From Brevundimonas sp. (GTDB lineage Bacteria > Pseudomonadota > Alphaproteobacteria > Caulobacterales > Caulobacteraceae): 8,379 bases of DNA. Every line of letters begins with the position of its first letter. Position 1 is the first letter of the stretch. Shown here piece by piece: positions 6,522 through 8,379 of this stretch. A program made the position numbers and the translations under genes. The DNA lies in NCBI GenBank assembly GCA_024711185.1, contig JANJTI010000156.1, positions 1 through 8,379 of the forward strand, given 5' to 3'. The notes under the pieces were generated by a model that made no database searches, was not told the origin of the DNA, and saw nothing but the letters and a program-made list of their open reading frames with translations.

Positions 6522-6947
6522 ATGGCGCCCGTACGCATGATCGGCACGGCCGTTCACCGGATTCTCCTTGCCTTCCCGACGGCGCTCTTCCCCGCCGCCC
6601 TGGTGACCGACATCGCCTATCTGCGCACGGCCGAGATGCAGTGGACCAACTTCTCCGCCTGGCTGATCGTCGGCGGCCTGGTGTTCTGCGGCGCCGTGCT
6701 GGCGTGGAGCCTGATCGACCTACTGCTCGGCCTCAGGGTCGACAGGAGCCGGGGGCGTCTGATCTACCCCGGCCTGCTGGCGATCCTGTTCGTGCTGGGC
6801 CTGCTCAACGCCTTCAAGCACAGTCAGGACGCCTGGAGCTCGGTCGGCGCCTTCGGCCTGATCCTGTCGATCCTCAGCGCCCTCGTCGTCCTCGTCGCCG
6901 CCTTCATCGCGTACTCCGGCGTCCTCAACCGGGAGATCGCCCGATGA
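6522..6947 (+). CDS. DUF2231-type four-helix integral membrane protein
   Basis: A 141-residue protein with four hydrophobic segments at about 13-33, 45-70, 82-96 and 107-133. The opening VHRILLAFPTALFPAALVTD matches the DUF2231 start, where a His is followed by a hydrophobic stretch with FP. An Asn-Ala-Phe-Lys-His run (96-100) lies between helices three and four. The biochemical role of the family is not known to me. The strong ribosome-binding site fixes the ATG at 6522. The stop overlaps the start of the dehydrogenase gene (ATGA), so the two are one transcriptional and probably translational unit. I infer that the membrane protein may serve the periplasmic dehydrogenase lipoprotein, for example in electron transfer or anchoring, without direct evidence. 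The family call rests on motif memory and topology. Confidence 0.82.
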   Translation: MAPVRMIGTAVHRILLAFPTALFPAALVTDIAYLRTAEMQWTNFSAWLIVGGLVFCGAVLAWSLIDLLLGLRVDRSRGRLIYPGLLAILFVLGLLNAFKHSQDAWSSVGAFGLILSILSALVVLVAAFIAYSGVLNREIAR

Positions 6948-8275
6948 TCCGCTCCCTCGTCTGCGCCGCCGCCCTGCTCGCCGTCGCCGCGTGCGGAGGC
7001 AGCAATCCCGACCTTGATCAGACCGGGCCGCGGCCGGATCTGCCGGATATCCGCGAGACCCTGCTCCCGCCCATGAAGATCGCCAAACCGGTCGGCTGGG
7101 GCGATCGCGTCCCCACGGTCCCGACCGGCTATACCGTCACCGCCCTGGCCACGGACCTCCGGATCCCGCGCCAGATGCTGATTCTGCCCAACGGCGACAT
7201 CCTCGTCGCAGAGGGCCGCGGCGGCGGCGCGCCCAAGCTTCGGCCGAAGGACGTCATCGCCGGCGTCATCAAGAAGAAGGGCAACACCCAGGTCGAGGGC
7301 GGCGACCGCATCACCCTGCTCCGCGACGCCAACAACGACGGCCGCCCCGAGGTGCGGACGGTCTTCATCGACAATCTGAACGCCCCCTACGGCCTCGCCT
7401 TCGTCGACGGCTACCTCTACGTGGCCAACCAGGACGAACTGGTCCGCTTCCCCTACCGCGACGGGCAGACACGCATCACCGCTCCGCCCGAACGGGTCAC
7501 CCGTCTGCCCGCCGAGCTCAACCACCACTGGACCAAGGCCCTGACGGCCAGCGCCGACGGCCAGACCCTCTACGTCGGCATCGGCTCGAACTCGAACGTC
7601 GGCGAACGCGGCATGGCCGTGGAGGAGGAGCGAGCCGTAGTCTGGGCCGTCGATCGGATCACCGGGGCGCGCCGCACCGTCGCCACCGGCATCCGCAATC
7701 CGACCGCCCTCGCCATCGAGCCGACCACAAGCGCCCTGTGGGCGGTGGTCAACGAACGGGACGAGATCGGCCCCCAACTGGTTCCCGACTACCTCACCTC
7801 GGTCCGCGAAGGAGCTTTCTACGGCTGGCCGTACAGCTACTGGGGCCAGAACCTCGACCCGCGGGTGCGGCCGCAGAAGCCCGAACTGGTGGCGCGGGCG
7901 GTGGTCCCCGACTACGCCCTGGGTTCCCACGTCGCGGCGCTCGGCCTGTCCTTCGCCCGCGACGGCGGCTTCGGCGGCCGGTTCACGGAAGGCGCGTTCG
8001 TGGGGCAGCACGGCAGCTGGAACCGCCAGGACCTGTCCGGCTACAAGGTGGTCTGGGTGCCCTTCTCCGGCGGCCAGCCCGCCGGCGAGCCCATCGACTT
8101 CGTCACCGGCTTTCTCACCGACGACGGCCGCGCCCGCGGTCGGCCGGTAGGCGTGGTGTTCGATCCCGCCCGACGCATCCTGCTGGTCGCCGACGACCTG
8201 TCGAACACCGTCTGGCGCGTCGCGCCGGCCGGCGCAAACGCAACGGGCGGGAGCGTCGCCGCTCCCGCCCGCTGA
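6944..8275 (+). CDS. PQQ-dependent sorbosone/aldose dehydrogenase family lipoprotein
   Basis: A 443-residue protein starting MIRSLVCAAALLAVAACGG. This is a signal peptide with lipobox VAAC, so the mature protein should begin at lipid-modified Cys17 and sit in the periplasm. The rest fits the six-bladed beta-propeller of soluble glucose/L-sorbosone dehydrogenases, which oxidise sugar aldehydes or aldoses using pyrroloquinoline quinone. Marks include NGDILVAEG, the strand pair PYGLAFVDGYLYVAN, His194/His195 in NHHWTK (the region of the catalytic His), RNPTALAIEP, NERDEIG (270-276), YGWPYSYWG (293-301), HGSWNR (356-361), and a closing ILLVADDLSNTVWRV blade. The start is an ATGA overlap with the DUF2231 stop, with GGGAG eight bases upstream. 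A longer reading of the same frame from 6458 is a shadow of the upstream gene. The substrate cannot be read from sequence. PQQ could be made or imported; no pqq genes are visible. The last ten codons form a hairpin. Confidence 0.9.
   Translation: MIRSLVCAAALLAVAACGGSNPDLDQTGPRPDLPDIRETLLPPMKIAKPVGWGDRVPTVPTGYTVTALATDLRIPRQMLILPNGDILVAEGRGGGAPKLRPKDVIAGVIKKKGNTQVEGGDRITLLRDANNDGRPEVRTVFIDNLNAPYGLAFVDGYLYVANQDELVRFPYRDGQTRITAPPERVTRLPAELNHHWTKALTASADGQTLYVGIGSNSNVGERGMAVEEERAVVWAVDRITGARRTVATGIRNPTALAIEPTTSALWAVVNERDEIGPQLVPDYLTSVREGAFYGWPYSYWGQNLDPRVRPQKPELVARAVVPDYALGSHVAALGLSFARDGGFGGRFTEGAFVGQHGSWNRQDLSGYKVVWVPFSGGQPAGEPIDFVTGFLTDDGRARGRPVGVVFDPARRILLVADDLSNTVWRVAPAGANATGGSVAAPAR
8244..8271. 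terminator. Perfect GC hairpin, probable terminator, inside the end of the dehydrogenase gene
   Basis: The arms are CGGGCGGGAGCG (8244-8255) and CGCTCCCGCCCG (8260-8271): 12 perfect pairs with a TCGC loop. It ends four bases before the end of the stop codon. There is no T-run on the plus strand. On the minus strand the sequence after it (GTTGCGTTTG) is mildly T-rich. It lies between convergent genes, so it could terminate either or both transcripts. Confidence 0.6.
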
Positions 8276-8298
8276 CAGGCTGGTCCCGGAAGCTTCGA

Positions 8299-8379
8299 TC
8301 AGCCGCCGAACAGGCCGTTCACGAAGGCCCGCACCGCCGCTTCATCGGCCGGTTCGCCGGTGTAGCGCAGGGCGCCGGC
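8299..8379 (-). CDS. C-terminal end of an unidentified minus-strand gene
   Basis: The minus-strand frame is open from the right window edge to a TGA at 8301-8299, giving 26 residues that end EAAVRAFVNGLFGG. Codon use matches the genes around it, and it faces the dehydrogenase gene with 23 bases between stops, as expected for a real convergent gene. The tail is too short to assign to a family. No start is visible. Confidence 0.5.
   Translation of the reverse strand, partial: AGALRYTGEPADEAAVRAFVNGLFGG

Noticed and set aside
6458..6943. N-terminal extension of the dehydrogenase frame
   Set aside because: The extra 162 residues are Arg/Pro-rich and overlap the DUF2231 gene. The lipoprotein signal peptide begins exactly at the ATG at 6944.
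6824..8011. A 395-codon minus-strand frame opposite the dehydrogenase gene
   Set aside because: Gly/Asp/Ala-rich shadow without domains. The plus strand carries the PQQ-propeller motifs.

Overview
The window is GC-rich coding DNA from an alphaproteobacterium, most likely a member of the Caulobacterales such as Brevundimonas. The evidence is the strong G/C third-position bias, a Tad/Flp pilus-type TadG protein beside single-domain response regulators, and GANTC (CcrM-type) sites in both divergent promoter regions. The assignment is inferred from style and content; there is no rRNA or other marker.

Left part (1-5327), a surface and signalling cluster. On the minus strand a stand-alone receiver protein (1392-958) overlaps by ATGA a TadG-like pilus protein (961 to beyond base 1), which runs off the left edge. 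Divergent from this pair, across a 109-base region holding short direct and inverted repeats, lies an 1118-residue membrane hybrid histidine kinase (1502-4858). Its order is TM, periplasmic sensor, TM, HAMP, HisKA, HATPase, degenerate receiver, true receiver, HPt, EAL. It therefore carries a complete His-Asp-His relay fused to a cyclic-di-GMP phosphodiesterase domain whose catalytic residues all look intact. A second stand-alone receiver (4923-5327) follows 64 bases later. I infer a module that senses an envelope signal, adjusts c-di-GMP, and may pass phosphate to the two receivers, one of them coupled to a pilus gene. This is the most interesting part of the window.

Middle part (5336-6401), minus strand. 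A methionine sulfoxide reductase B gene is followed by a small, unrecognised, probably exported Gly/Tyr/Pro-rich protein. These converge on the second receiver with only 8 bases between stop codons.

Right part (6522-8275), plus strand. A four-helix DUF2231-type membrane protein overlaps by ATGA a lipoprotein of the PQQ-dependent sorbosone/aldose dehydrogenase family. A perfect 12-bp GC hairpin sits inside the last codons of the dehydrogenase gene. The last 81 bases are the C-terminal end of an unidentified minus-strand gene.

No RNA genes, insertion sequences, CRISPR arrays or attachment sites were seen. The window is tightly packed; the longest non-coding stretches are about 110-120 bases.
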